Source of the DNA: Verrucomicrobiaceae bacterium
Lineage (GTDB): Bacteria; Verrucomicrobiota; Verrucomicrobiia; Verrucomicrobiales; Verrucomicrobiaceae
Reading direction: 5' to 3'
Length of the DNA: 64,000 nt
Assembly: GCA_015075365.1 (NCBI GenBank)
Contig: JABTUN010000002.1
Span: 1,426,001-1,490,000, forward strand
Each line of letters begins with the position of its first letter. The stretch's first letter is position 1. Below the pieces are notes generated by a model. That model saw only the letters and a list, made by a program, of their open reading frames with translations, searched no databases and was not told the DNA's origin. Made by a program: the position numbers and the translations under genes. Positions 8,542 to 16,463 of the stretch are shown here, one piece after another.

Positions 8542-9150
8542 ATGAATCCGCAAACCATCGTCACCCTCGACCTCGAAGGCGTTCTCGTGCCTGAAATCTG
8601 GATCGCCTTTGCCGAGAAGACCGGCATCCCGGAACTGCGCCGCACCACGCGTGACGAGCCGGATTACGATGTGCTCATGCAGGGCCGCCTGGCCATCCTC
8701 GACCAGCACGGCCTGAAACTGGCGGACATCCAGCAGGTCATCGGCACGCTCTCGCCCCTGGAGGGCGCGAAGGCCTTCCTCGACGAGCTGCGCTCCATCA
8801 CGCAGGTCATCATTCTGAGCGACACCTTTGCCGAGTTTGCCCAGCCGTTGATGCGCCAGCTTGCCTGGCCGACGATCTTCTGCCACCAGCTCGAAACCGC
8901 CGCGGACGGCCGCATCGTGAACTACAGGCTGCGCCAGCCAAACCAGAAGCAGAAGTCCGTCGCCGCCCTGCAATCCCTCAACTACCGCGTGCTGGCAGCC
9001 GGGGACTCCTTCAACGACACGACGATGCTCGGCCAGGCGGACGCGGGCTTCTTCTTCCACGCGCCACCGGCCATCCAGGCGCAGTTTCCGCAGTTCCCTG
9101 CCTTTGACGACTACAATCACCTGCTCGCCGCCCTGAAGGCCGCCCTGTGA
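8542..9150 (+). CDS. thrH: Phosphoserine phosphatase / homoserine phosphotransferase ThrH
   Basis: This 202-aa HAD-family enzyme closely resembles Pseudomonas ThrH, which hydrolyses phosphoserine and can pass the phosphate to homoserine, linking serine and threonine synthesis. HAD motif I is DLEGVLVPE at residues 10-18 (nucleophile Asp10), motif II is ILSDTF, and motif IV is AAGDSFNDTTML. The blocks IWIAFAEKTGI, TTRDEPDYDVLM and QPLMRQL are specific to the ThrH branch rather than SerB. The length matches ThrH. No Shine-Dalgarno sequence is obvious because the preceding bases form a period-7 array. Confidence 0.92.
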   Translation: MNPQTIVTLDLEGVLVPEIWIAFAEKTGIPELRRTTRDEPDYDVLMQGRLAILDQHGLKLADIQQVIGTLSPLEGAKAFLDELRSITQVIILSDTFAEFAQPLMRQLAWPTIFCHQLETAADGRIVNYRLRQPNQKQKSVAALQSLNYRVLAAGDSFNDTTMLGQADAGFFFHAPPAIQAQFPQFPAFDDYNHLLAALKAAL

Positions 9151-9229
9151 GGCATGCGCGGAACGGATAGCACCTGGTGGAGATGCACGGTTGCATCCCG
9201 CGCGGCTCTTCGCTCCAATGCGCGCCACC

Positions 9230-10462
9230 ATGTCAACCATCGCAGTCCTCGGCACCCTCGACACCAAAGGCCACGAACACGCCTATGTGGCGGACATCAT
9301 CCGTGCGCGCGGGCACCGCGTGCTGCTGATCGACGCCGGCAGTGGTGACACGCCCCAGGTGACACCGGATGTCACGCGCGAGCAGGTGGCCGCCGCAGGC
9401 GGTGTGGATCTCGCCGGCATCATGGCACGTCAGGACCGTGGCGAGGCCGTGGCCGCCATGGCAAAGGCGGCGGGCGCGTATCTGTCCTCTCTCGTTGAAA
9501 GCGGTGCCGTGCAGGGCGTCATCTCCCTCGGCGGCGGCGGTGGCACCGCCATCGGCACGGCGGCCATGCGCGCGCTGCCGGTCGGTTTCCCGAAGCTCAT
9601 GGTCTCCACGCTCGCGGCGGGCAATGTCGCGCCCTACGTCGGCACGAAGGACATCGTCATGTTCCCAAGCATCGTCGATGTCAGCGGCATCAACCGCATC
9701 TCCCGTGTGCTGCTGGCCCGCGCGGCAGGCGCCATCTGCGGCATGGTGGAGACGGAGGTGCCCGCAGGCGCGGACAAGCCGCTCATCGCCGCCTCCATGT
9801 TCGGAAACACGACTGAGTGCGTGAACGCGGCGAAAAAAATCCTGGAGGACGCCGGTTACGAGGTCCTCGTCTTCCACGCCACCGGCACTGGCGGCAGGAT
9901 CATGGAGTCCCTCATCGAAAGCGGCATGTTCGCCGGCGTCCTGGACGTGACGACGACCGAGTGGGCGGACGAGCTCGTCGGCGGCATCCTCGGCGCGGGG
10001 CCTGCACGGCTTGATGCGGCGGGAAAAACCGCCACACCGGCCATCGTGACGCCTGGATGCCTCGACATGGTCAATTTTGGCGAGCGAGCCACGGTGCCGG
10101 CAAAGTTTGAGGGCCGCACCTTCTACATCCACAACCCGCAGGTCACGCTGATGCGCACCAACGCCGTGGAATGCGCCGAACTCGGCCGCATCCTCGCGGA
10201 AAAGGTGAACGCGTATCGCGGTCCCGTCACCGTACTGCTGCCGGCAAAGGCCATCAGCATCATCAGCGCCGACGGAAAGCCATTTCATGACGCGGAGGCG
10301 GACGCGGCGCTTTTCACCGCCATCAAAACACATCTGAAGCCGGGCATCCCGCTGATCGAGATGGACTGCGCGATCAACGCGACTGAATTCGCCGCCGCCT
10401 GCGCGAAAGCACTGCTCGGGCATCTGGAGCAGGCCCCTTTCCAGCCAGAGCACCAGGGGTGA
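9230..10462 (+). CDS. Tm-1-like ATP-binding protein (UPF0261)
   Basis: This is a 410-aa protein of the UPF0261 family, related to the N-terminal part of the plant virus resistance protein Tm-1. The N terminus (TIAVLGTLDTKGHEHAYVAD), the Gly-rich loop GVISLGGGGGTAIGTAAMRA, the block FPKLMVSTLAAGN, and the second-domain motif FHATGTGGR.ME are diagnostic. The biochemical role of bacterial members is not settled; neighbours in other genomes suggest catabolic functions. ATG 9230 gives the standard family start; an in-frame ATG 12 bp upstream is the alternative. The gene converges with the gspK-like gene at the end of the pseudopilin operon. Confidence 0.88.
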   Translation: MSTIAVLGTLDTKGHEHAYVADIIRARGHRVLLIDAGSGDTPQVTPDVTREQVAAAGGVDLAGIMARQDRGEAVAAMAKAAGAYLSSLVESGAVQGVISLGGGGGTAIGTAAMRALPVGFPKLMVSTLAAGNVAPYVGTKDIVMFPSIVDVSGINRISRVLLARAAGAICGMVETEVPAGADKPLIAASMFGNTTECVNAAKKILEDAGYEVLVFHATGTGGRIMESLIESGMFAGVLDVTTTEWADELVGGILGAGPARLDAAGKTATPAIVTPGCLDMVNFGERATVPAKFEGRTFYIHNPQVTLMRTNAVECAELGRILAEKVNAYRGPVTVLLPAKAISIISADGKPFHDAEADAALFTAIKTHLKPGIPLIEMDCAINATEFAAACAKALLGHLEQAPFQPEHQG

Positions 10463-10507
10463 ACTCCCGGCGGCCCGGATTCAGGCCCGCCTGGCTGAAA
10501 AGGCCGC

Positions 10508-11500
10508 TTATTCCTCGATGCGGCCGAGGTAGGTCAGCGCGCCAGTTTCCTGGTTGCGGCGGGTGACGACGATGATTTCCGCACGCTTTGTGCCGGACCA
10601 GCCAATGCTGGTGATGCGGCGCAGGGAGGTGTCGTCGTCGTTCACAATGGCGCGCAGAGAGGCGAGGCGGTCGCCGGAGAGGCCCAGGAGCTGGTAGGCA
10701 TCCTCATCACGGATGCGGCGGTCATCTTCGGTGCCGGGGATGCCGTCACCGCCGTCGCGCTCGCGGATGAAGCGGTCCACATCGTTCTCGGAGGCACCGG
10801 TGACGGCGAGCAGCACGTCCTTGAAAACGGTGCGCAGGTCGATCTGGCCCTCGCCATAGACGCTGAAGAACTCACGCCAGTCGGGCTTCTTTTGGTCCAC
10901 GACATCCATGCCGCGCACGAGCAGCATCTCATCCACACGGAGGAAGCCTTGGTTGCGCGGGGCGTCGAAGATGCCCAGGCCCTGGTAGTATTCCTTTTCC
11001 GCGCCATTGGCGCGCGGGGAAGTGTCGCTGTCCACCCAGTCGGCCAGGGAGTCGGCGGCGATCTGAGCGGCCTCGGCGTTGAGCTGCCAGTAGATGAAGA
11101 GATTGTAGATGGCCTCCCGCAGGCGCTCGTCCGTGGCGTAGTTGATGGGGATGCGCGCGCCCTCGTAGTTGATGACGACGTCAAAGCCGCTGTCCGCGCC
11201 GATCTTCTGCTTCAGCACGGCATCTCCGCGCCGTGTGTTGGGATGCAGGCCCACGGCGAGACCGCTCTCCGCCAAGTTCAGCGCGCGGAAGTCCGACTCG
11301 GCCAGGATGGCCTCCTCGCCGCTGTAGCGCACATATTCGACGAGGCTCATCATCGTCATGCTCATGAGCAGGATGGCCCAGATGGTGAGCATGAGGGTGG
11401 AGCCACGACGCGAGCAAAAAGATGAAAGCCGAAGGTTGAAAGATGAAAACTGACGGTCAAAGCCGTGCCCAGGTTCTTCTGCGCCCGCAAGCTTTCCCAT
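10508..11500 (-). CDS. gspK: Minor pseudopilin GspK-like
   Basis: This 330-aa protein has the GspK layout: a hydrophobic N-terminal helix after a basic leader (RRG then STLMLTIWAILLM), then an alpha domain and a metal-binding-like C-terminal half. The family patterns LAESGLA, ADWVDSD and IDLRTVF are present. In type II secretion, GspK caps the pseudopilus tip with GspI and GspJ. The leader of about 33 residues before the processing Gly is unusually long, and it is encoded largely by period-7 DNA (11421-11462). ATG 11500 is chosen; a TTG at 11527 is also in frame. It is the last gene of the operon running gspF-G-H-I-J-K. Confidence 0.8.
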   Translation of the reverse strand: MGKLAGAEEPGHGFDRQFSSFNLRLSSFCSRRGSTLMLTIWAILLMSMTMMSLVEYVRYSGEEAILAESDFRALNLAESGLAVGLHPNTRRGDAVLKQKIGADSGFDVVINYEGARIPINYATDERLREAIYNLFIYWQLNAEAAQIAADSLADWVDSDTSPRANGAEKEYYQGLGIFDAPRNQGFLRVDEMLLVRGMDVVDQKKPDWREFFSVYGEGQIDLRTVFKDVLLAVTGASENDVDRFIRERDGGDGIPGTEDDRRIRDEDAYQLLGLSGDRLASLRAIVNDDDTSLRRITSIGWSGTKRAEIIVVTRRNQETGALTYLGRIEE

Positions 11501-11533
11501 TTTCAGTTTTAAGTTTCCAGTTTTCAATTTTCA
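11421..11533. repeat. Inverted pair of period-7 arrays
   Basis: A purine-rich array of six units (11421-11462, starting GATGAAA, GCCGAAG, GTTGAAA, GATGAAA) faces a pyrimidine-rich array of six units (11492-11533: CTTTCCC, ATTTTCA, GTTTTAA, GTTTCCA, GTTTTCA, ATTTTCA). They are separated by 29 bp. Read on the other strand the second array resembles the first, so the pair is inverted. It lies between gspJ and gspK and forms the gspK leader-coding region. Confidence 0.8.
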
Positions 11534-11560
11534 GTCTGGTTGAGATTACAATTTCTCAGT

Positions 11561-12577
11561 CTAGCGACCGCTGCCTCCGCCACCTGGAGGACCGAAACCA
11601 CCACCGCCGGGAGGGCCACCAGCGCCTGGCCTGCCGCCGCCGGGAGGTCCGCCGCCGGGCGGCCCGAAGCCACCGCCTCCAGGAGGTCCGCCACCGGGAG
11701 GCCCAAAGCCACCGGGACGATCTCCTCCACGTCCGCCATCGCCACCACGCCCGCCACCGGGTGGACCAAATCCTCCGCCACCGCCACCAGCACCTGTCGT
11801 GCTGGTGTTGCTGGAACTACTGCTGGAGCCGGAGGTGCTGCTGCCAGGCGCGCGGCCTGCCGTGATGTTGATGACGGGCAGGCCGAAGACCATGCGCATG
11901 GGCGTGGTCCGGTCCCGCAGACGCAATTCCATGTCGATGAGGTCCGGCCACTGGGACTTGCTCCACTCCTCATACCACATGTCCTCTTTTTCGACGTAGA
12001 AGCGCCACTTCAGTGACACGACATCCGGCAGCAGAGGCATCCAGTAGCGGTTCTCCTCGTCTGGCGCGTAAATGCCGGTGGTGCTGGCCTGGGGCGGCTC
12101 CTCGCTGTCGGCGGTTTTCGGGATCAAGTCCTCGCGCGAGAGGCAGAAGTAGTTCAACGGCATCTCATTGGCATCCAGGAGACCGTCTGGATGAGGACGG
12201 AGACGCAGCGTGGTGTCCTTGAGCGTGATGGGGTTGGGGCCGAAGGGAAAACAGTCCGGCGAGCCGGTGATGACCAATTCCTGGATGATCGGCTCCGTCG
12301 TCTGCACGATTTTGAGATTGAGCGTGGCCGTGGCCGGCAGCGTGGCAAAGGTTTTGCGGCAGGACTCGATCAGGCGGTTGATCTGGTCGCTCTCGCGCCG
12401 CAGTTCCTCCGTCTGCGCGGCAGCGCGCACGGTGTTGCGGATGATGCTGAGCATGGAAACGGACAGCATGCCGATGATGGAGAGCGCGATGACGATCTCC
12501 ATGAGCGTGAAGCCGGCGCGGGCGGCGCCAAGGCCGCCAGCGCGCGCGCTATGGCTGCTGGGCGGGTTTGTACACAT
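11561..12577 (-). CDS. gspJ: Minor pseudopilin GspJ-like with Gly/Pro-rich tail
   Basis: This is a 338-aa prepilin. The cleavage and methylation motif is canonical (ARAG then FTLMEIVIALSIIGML), followed by a globular domain of about 200 residues that ends near GLPVINI. It is assigned as GspJ from its place between I and K and its size. The last ~90 residues are a Ser/Thr linker and then a low-complexity tail with repeated GGFGPPGG and GPPGGG units. Such a tail is not part of normal GspJ and would project from the pseudopilus tip. The start overlaps the end of gspI by 29 bp, so translation is coupled. Confidence 0.8.
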   Translation of the reverse strand: MCTNPPSSHSARAGGLGAARAGFTLMEIVIALSIIGMLSVSMLSIIRNTVRAAAQTEELRRESDQINRLIESCRKTFATLPATATLNLKIVQTTEPIIQELVITGSPDCFPFGPNPITLKDTTLRLRPHPDGLLDANEMPLNYFCLSREDLIPKTADSEEPPQASTTGIYAPDEENRYWMPLLPDVVSLKWRFYVEKEDMWYEEWSKSQWPDLIDMELRLRDRTTPMRMVFGLPVINITAGRAPGSSTSGSSSSSSNTSTTGAGGGGGGFGPPGGGRGGDGGRGGDRPGGFGPPGGGPPGGGGFGPPGGGPPGGGRPGAGGPPGGGGFGPPGGGGSGR

Positions 12578-12959
12578 AGATGCTCATGCTTTCCTCCGCG
12601 GGCTCGGCACCGTTCGTCCAGGTGGCGGTGATGGTGAGGTTGTACATGTCCGGCAGGATGTCCCCGCGCGTCGTCTTGAGGCTCACAGGCTCCGTGGTGC
12701 TCGTGTAGGTGACGCCGGTGAGCACATCCGTCTTCGACTGGCTGATCTCCGTGAGCGGCTTTTTCCGGATCTCCTCCAAAAACGAGCGCAGGCCGAGCCG
12801 GACGACCTGGTTCTTGTTGAACTCCCTGGCCACGATGACCACGTCATTCAAATGACGTGAGAGTTGAAGCACGCCGACGGAGAAAATCGTCAGCGCGATC
12901 ACCAGTTCAAACAGGATATAGCCGGCGGCGGGCGCCGTGCTCCTCATGGTCGTTTTCAT
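12549..12959 (-). CDS. gspI: Minor pseudopilin GspI-like
   Basis: This 136-aa protein has a short basic leader, the prepilin motif AAGYILFELVIALTIFS, and a small beta-rich domain. The processing Gly is followed by Tyr-Ile-Leu-Phe-Glu instead of the usual Phe-Thr-Leu-Ile-Glu; Glu at +5 is kept. Size and position between H and J fit GspI, a core component of the pseudopilus tip. Its ATG overlaps the gspH stop as ATGA (12956-12959), and its 3' end overlaps gspJ. Confidence 0.78.
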   Translation of the reverse strand: MKTTMRSTAPAAGYILFELVIALTIFSVGVLQLSRHLNDVVIVAREFNKNQVVRLGLRSFLEEIRKKPLTEISQSKTDVLTGVTYTSTTEPVSLKTTRGDILPDMYNLTITATWTNGAEPAEESMSIYVYKPAQQP

Positions 12960-13669
12960 CGCAGATCGACAGCCTCCCTCACGATGTCCGCGGTGAGCGC
13001 GGCGAATTCGACGACGAACGTGGCGGACTGGCGCTCAACGATGACTTTGAGCGGCTGGCACACGCCGCTGGGCTGGAAGACCCAGAGCTTCACCGTGTCG
13101 CCCTCCAGATAGAGCGGCTCGGGATCATACCAATATTGCAGGGCCACCTTCATGTCCTGCGGAGCCTCGTAGCGCTCCGACCAGTGCTCGTCGAACTTCG
13201 CGCGCGGCGGCGCCAGGGGCAGTTGTGTGGTCTTGGTCGGGCCGGAGCCGCTGTCGATGTCGTTTTTCTCGAACTCCGGCTGCTCGACGACCGTCTGCGC
13301 CGACTCAAGAAACTGGTCCAGCTCCGAGCGCTGGAGGTAGGGATTGAAATAACGCGACGCGGTAAATCCGCCGGCGTGAAAGGCCACCTGATACGGCCGC
13401 TTCTCCTGCATGGCGCGCAGCCGCGCCTCCTTCGCCAGCCGCACCAGGGCCGTCACCGGTTCCCGCGCCAGCCGCTCGTCGCGAAAGCCCTGGAAAGTCG
13501 GCACGGAGGCCGCCGCCAGCAGCACCACGATGGTCAGGGCGATGACCATCTCGACAAGGGTGAAGGCGGACTCCTGCTTTCTGATTCTGGATTCCTGATT
13601 CAGCAAAAACGAGCGACGCGATGACGCGCCGCTGCATCTGGAATCTGAAATCTGGAATCTGAAATTCAT
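12956..13669 (-). CDS. gspH: Pseudopilin GspH-like
   Basis: This is a 237-aa prepilin-like protein. The hydrophobic helix FTLVEMVIALTIVVLLAA is preceded by Ala, not Gly, at the processing site (QESA then FTLVE). PilD-type peptidases usually need Gly at -1, so processing may be altered. The 36-residue leader is much longer than normal and is encoded by two period-7 arrays (13574-13601 and 13635-13669); the start codon itself is in the second one. The C-terminal domain is larger than typical GspH. The start overlaps the gspG stop as ATGA. The assignment to GspH rests on order in the operon. Confidence 0.72.
   Translation of the reverse strand: MNFRFQISDSRCSGASSRRSFLLNQESRIRKQESAFTLVEMVIALTIVVLLAAASVPTFQGFRDERLAREPVTALVRLAKEARLRAMQEKRPYQVAFHAGGFTASRYFNPYLQRSELDQFLESAQTVVEQPEFEKNDIDSGSGPTKTTQLPLAPPRAKFDEHWSERYEAPQDMKVALQYWYDPEPLYLEGDTVKLWVFQPSGVCQPLKVIVERQSATFVVEFAALTADIVREAVDLR
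13574..13669. repeat. Inverted pair of period-7 arrays in gspH leader
   Basis: The first array (13574-13601) reads CTGCTTT, CTGATTC, TGGATTC, CTGATTC. The second (13635-13669) reads CATCTGG, AATCTGA, AATCTGG, AATCTGA, AATTCAT. They lie in opposite orientation around a 33-bp spacer, and the whole stretch is translated as the gspH leader. Confidence 0.8.
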
Positions 13670-14118
13670 TTCGTGGCGCCGGGTTTCCAGTTGCCGATGT
13701 CGTCTTCGTCACCCTCGATGCCGTTGGCACCCATGGAGTAGAGGTCGTAGCCTTTCTTCGACTTCTGGGCGGGATAGCGGTATTTGTACTCGTTGCCCCA
13801 GGCATCCTTCGGCACCTCTTCAAGGAACGGCATCCAGCGCTCCGGCACGGGCTCGATGGTGGGTTTTTCCACCAGCGCCTTGATGCCCTGCTCGGTGGTC
13901 GGCGGGCGCATGTTGCGCGCCTCATAGAGCTGGATCTGCGTGGCGATCTTTTCGATGCCCTGCTCCGTGGTCAGCTCCTTGGTGAACTCGACGTTCCCTT
14001 TCAGCAGCTTGATCACGCCGGCGGAGAGAATGACGATGATCGTGAGCACGATCACGATTTCGATGAGCGTAAAGCCGGAGGCACTTCTGAGTTTGGATTT
14101 CTGGGTTTGGATTTTCAT
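13666..14118 (-). CDS. gspG: Major pseudopilin GspG
   Basis: This 150-aa protein is a clear GspG, the main subunit of the type II secretion pseudopilus. It has the prepilin motif SASG then FTLIEIVIVLTIIVILSAG, the GspG-specific block RPPTTEQGIKALVEKP, the DAWGNEYKYRYP block, and the calcium-binding end DLYSMGANGIEGDEDDIGNW. The leader (MKIQTQKSKLRSAS) is encoded by a period-7 array at 14087-14114. It is the first pseudopilin gene after gspF and overlaps gspH by 4 bp. Confidence 0.94.
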   Translation of the reverse strand: MKIQTQKSKLRSASGFTLIEIVIVLTIIVILSAGVIKLLKGNVEFTKELTTEQGIEKIATQIQLYEARNMRPPTTEQGIKALVEKPTIEPVPERWMPFLEEVPKDAWGNEYKYRYPAQKSKKGYDLYSMGANGIEGDEDDIGNWKPGATK

Positions 14119-14178
14119 GGTGGGGAGAGAATGAACGATGTTGGGTAATTTTGAACCTGGAACTTGAAACTTGGAACG
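14087..14178. repeat. Inverted pair of period-7 arrays around gspG start
   Basis: One array (14087-14114: CTGAGTT, TGGATTT, CTGGGTT, TGGATTT) codes for the gspG leader. The other (14151-14178: TTGAACC, TGGAACT, TGAAACT, TGGAACG) fills the gap to gspF. They are in opposite orientation, with a 36-bp spacer that contains the gspG start codon. Confidence 0.78.
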
Positions 14179-14182
14179 GGCG

Positions 14183-15412
14183 TCAGCGCCCGCGGATGCC
14201 TGAGATGCTCTGGCCGATGGCCTCGATGATGGAGTAGGCCACGATGCAGACCATCACAGCCATGATGACGAGGATGATGGGCGTGATCATGCTGGTCATG
14301 CGCTTAATGCGCGTGTCGAGCTCCTTGTCGTAGCGCACGGCGCATTTTTCGAGCGATTTGCCGATCTGGCCCGTCTGCTCGCCCACGGCGATCATGTCGG
14401 AGAGCAGCATGGGAAAGGCCCCCACCTTGCGCAGCGACGAGGAAAGCGGCGCTCCCTCGGAAATCTGCGCGGTGACCTTCGCCAGCAGGGACTGGAGGAA
14501 AACATTGGCGGAGATCTTCGACACGAGGCGGATGCTGTTGAGCAGCGGCACGCCATTGTTGATCAGGTTGCCCAGCGACTGCGAGAACTGCGCAAAGAAG
14601 CGCATCGACATGATCGGGCCGAAAAGAGGCAGTTTCAGCTTCGTGTCATCCCACCACATGCGCCCCGCCGGGCTGGCGATGTAGCCGCGGAAGGCCAGTC
14701 CCGCCGCCGTGAGGGCGATGAGGATCACCCACCACCACTCGCCCATGAATTTGTTGAAGTTGATGAGCATTTGCGTGGCCGCCGGCAGTTGCTGGCCGTT
14801 CTTTGCCATCAAATCCGTGATCTGAGGCACCATCACGGTCATGAAGACGACCATGAGCACCACGCACGCGCCGATCAGGAAGGCCGGGTAGATCATCGCA
14901 GAGGTCACCTTCGATTGAAGCTCCGCCATGACCGTCAGGTTGGTGGACAAGCGGCGCAGGATGTTTGCCAGCGATCCGCTGACCTCCCCCGCGGCCACGA
15001 GGTTGCAGTACAGGTCGTCAAAGCTCGGAGAGGCTTTTTTCAGCGCCTTCGCCATGGTGGAGCCCTCGCGCACCTCGTTGCGCAGCGTGGCGGCCACGCG
15101 CCGCAGCACCTCCGCCTCCTGGCGCTCCTGCATCACGCGCAGGGCCTGCTCGATCTGCAGGCCGCCATCCAGCAGGTCCGCCAGCTCCTCGGTGAAATGA
15201 ATGAGCTGGCCGCGTTTTAACCGGACCGGTCCGCTGCTCGCCGGAGCGTTTTTGGCCTTCTCCGCCGCCGCCTTGGCATCCTCCGCCACTTTCACCGGAG
15301 TGAGGGACTGGGACTCCAGATGCCGGAAGGCCTCCGCGCGTGATCCCACGCTCAGCGACCCTGAAACGGTCTGTCCAGTGGTGGTGAGGGCGGTGTAGGT
15401 GAAAGCGGGCAT
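14183..15412 (-). CDS. gspF: Type II secretion inner-membrane platform protein GspF
   Basis: This 409-aa polytopic protein has the GspF/PilC layout of two repeated T2SSF domains (about residues 75-200 and 275-400), each ending in hydrophobic segments. Typical blocks are FTEELADLLDGGLQIEQAL, AAGEVSGSL, GVPLLNSIRLVS and AVGEQTGQIGKSLEK. GspF couples the GspE ATPase to pseudopilus growth. ATG 15412 (MPAFTYTALT) gives the standard family start; a longer frame begins 8 codons upstream. No gspE is adjacent here; the only gspE in the window is in the second cluster at 27984-29720. Confidence 0.92.
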   Translation of the reverse strand: MPAFTYTALTTTGQTVSGSLSVGSRAEAFRHLESQSLTPVKVAEDAKAAAEKAKNAPASSGPVRLKRGQLIHFTEELADLLDGGLQIEQALRVMQERQEAEVLRRVAATLRNEVREGSTMAKALKKASPSFDDLYCNLVAAGEVSGSLANILRRLSTNLTVMAELQSKVTSAMIYPAFLIGACVVLMVVFMTVMVPQITDLMAKNGQQLPAATQMLINFNKFMGEWWWVILIALTAAGLAFRGYIASPAGRMWWDDTKLKLPLFGPIMSMRFFAQFSQSLGNLINNGVPLLNSIRLVSKISANVFLQSLLAKVTAQISEGAPLSSSLRKVGAFPMLLSDMIAVGEQTGQIGKSLEKCAVRYDKELDTRIKRMTSMITPIILVIMAVMVCIVAYSIIEAIGQSISGIRGR

Positions 15413-15755
15413 GCGCAGGAGGCGAAAACGAGGCAATGAAGGAGCGGAGGAAGCAGCAGGTCAAGCGAGGAGCCGGAGACGGCTCTGAAACGCGCGCCTC
15501 CTGCGGAAGTTGCTGCATGAACACGCGAAAGCAGCCCTCGACGGCCCCGCACCCTGGGTTGCGCACCCGAACGAGAGCCGTTCACCCAAATGCGACGGCC
15601 GTATTTGCCTCCCCGCCCCCCTCACGCGCCGCAACAGCCACCCGGAGCATCCCACGGTGTAAAACGGCCGCGCCGTGGCCGCCCCTCCATCTGCGCCTTC
15701 GACAGAGCCCTCCGCGCTGGACACGGCGGCGGCTTCACGCTAAAACCGCGCCTCT
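15413..15755. other. Intergenic region upstream of gspF and a DUF1080 gene
   Basis: This 343-bp divergent region separates the pseudopilin operon from the DUF1080 gene and should hold both promoters. I see short GC-rich hairpins around 15655-15690 but no RNA gene, reading frame with coding character or clear promoter boxes. Confidence 0.4.
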
Positions 15756-16403
15756 ATGCTCAAGCAACTCACCCTCGCCGCCTGCGCGGCTCTTTCCCTC
15801 GTCTCCCTGGCCGCCGATAACGACGGCTGGACCCCCATGTTCAACGGCAAGGACCTCTCCGGCTGGAAATCGAACGAAGAAACCCCCGGCAGCTACACCG
15901 TCGAGGACGGTGCGATCAAGGTCGGCAACGGCCGCGCGCACCTCTTTTATGTGGGGCCGGACGGGGGTGCCAAGTTCAAGAACTTCGAGTTCAAGGCCAA
16001 GGTCAAGCACATGGAGGGCTCCAATTCCGGCATCTACATCCACACCGCCTGGCAGGACAAAGGCTGGCCGGACAAGGGCTACGAGTGCCAGGTGAACAGC
16101 ACCGCGCACAAGGACCCGAAGAAGACCGGCGGCCTCTACGCTGTGAAGGACGTGCTCAACACCGCTCCTGTGGGCGATGGCGAGTGGTTTGACTACCACA
16201 TCAAAGTGGAAGGGAAACACATCACCATCTCCATCAACGGCAAGGTCACCACCGACTGGACGGAGCCCGAGGGCTGGGACCCCGCCACCGCGCTGAAGAA
16301 CATGCCGGGACGCAAGCTCAGCGAAGGGACCATCGCCATCCAGGCGCACGACCCGAAGAGCGTCGTCTATTACAAGGACCTCTTCATCAAGCCGCTGCCC
16401 TGA
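15756..16403 (+). CDS. Secreted DUF1080 (3-keto-disaccharide hydrolase-like) protein
   Basis: This 215-aa protein has a Sec signal peptide (LKQLTLAACAALSLVSLAA) and a single DUF1080 concanavalin-like domain opening with GWTPMFNGKDLSGWK. The blocks NSGIYIHTAW and GEWFDYHIKVEGKHITISINGK are typical. Relatives hydrolyse 3-keto-glycosides or bind carbohydrate, and the family is greatly expanded in Verrucomicrobia and Planctomycetes. It acts in the periplasm or outside the cell. A strong terminator follows and no partner gene is adjacent, so it is probably transcribed alone. Confidence 0.9.
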   Translation: MLKQLTLAACAALSLVSLAADNDGWTPMFNGKDLSGWKSNEETPGSYTVEDGAIKVGNGRAHLFYVGPDGGAKFKNFEFKAKVKHMEGSNSGIYIHTAWQDKGWPDKGYECQVNSTAHKDPKKTGGLYAVKDVLNTAPVGDGEWFDYHIKVEGKHITISINGKVTTDWTEPEGWDPATALKNMPGRKLSEGTIAIQAHDPKSVVYYKDLFIKPLP

Positions 16404-16426
16404 TCCCGCCTACATGCTGTCTGAAG

Positions 16427-16460
16427 ACGGGCGCCCTCCACCGGGGCGTCCGTTTTTTTT
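16427..16460 (+). terminator. Rho-independent terminator
   Basis: A 10-bp GC-rich stem with one G-T pair (ACGGGCGCCC with GGGGCGTCCGT) around a short loop is followed by eight T on the plus strand, ending the DUF1080 transcript. Confidence 0.88.
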
Positions 16461-16463
16461 ATC

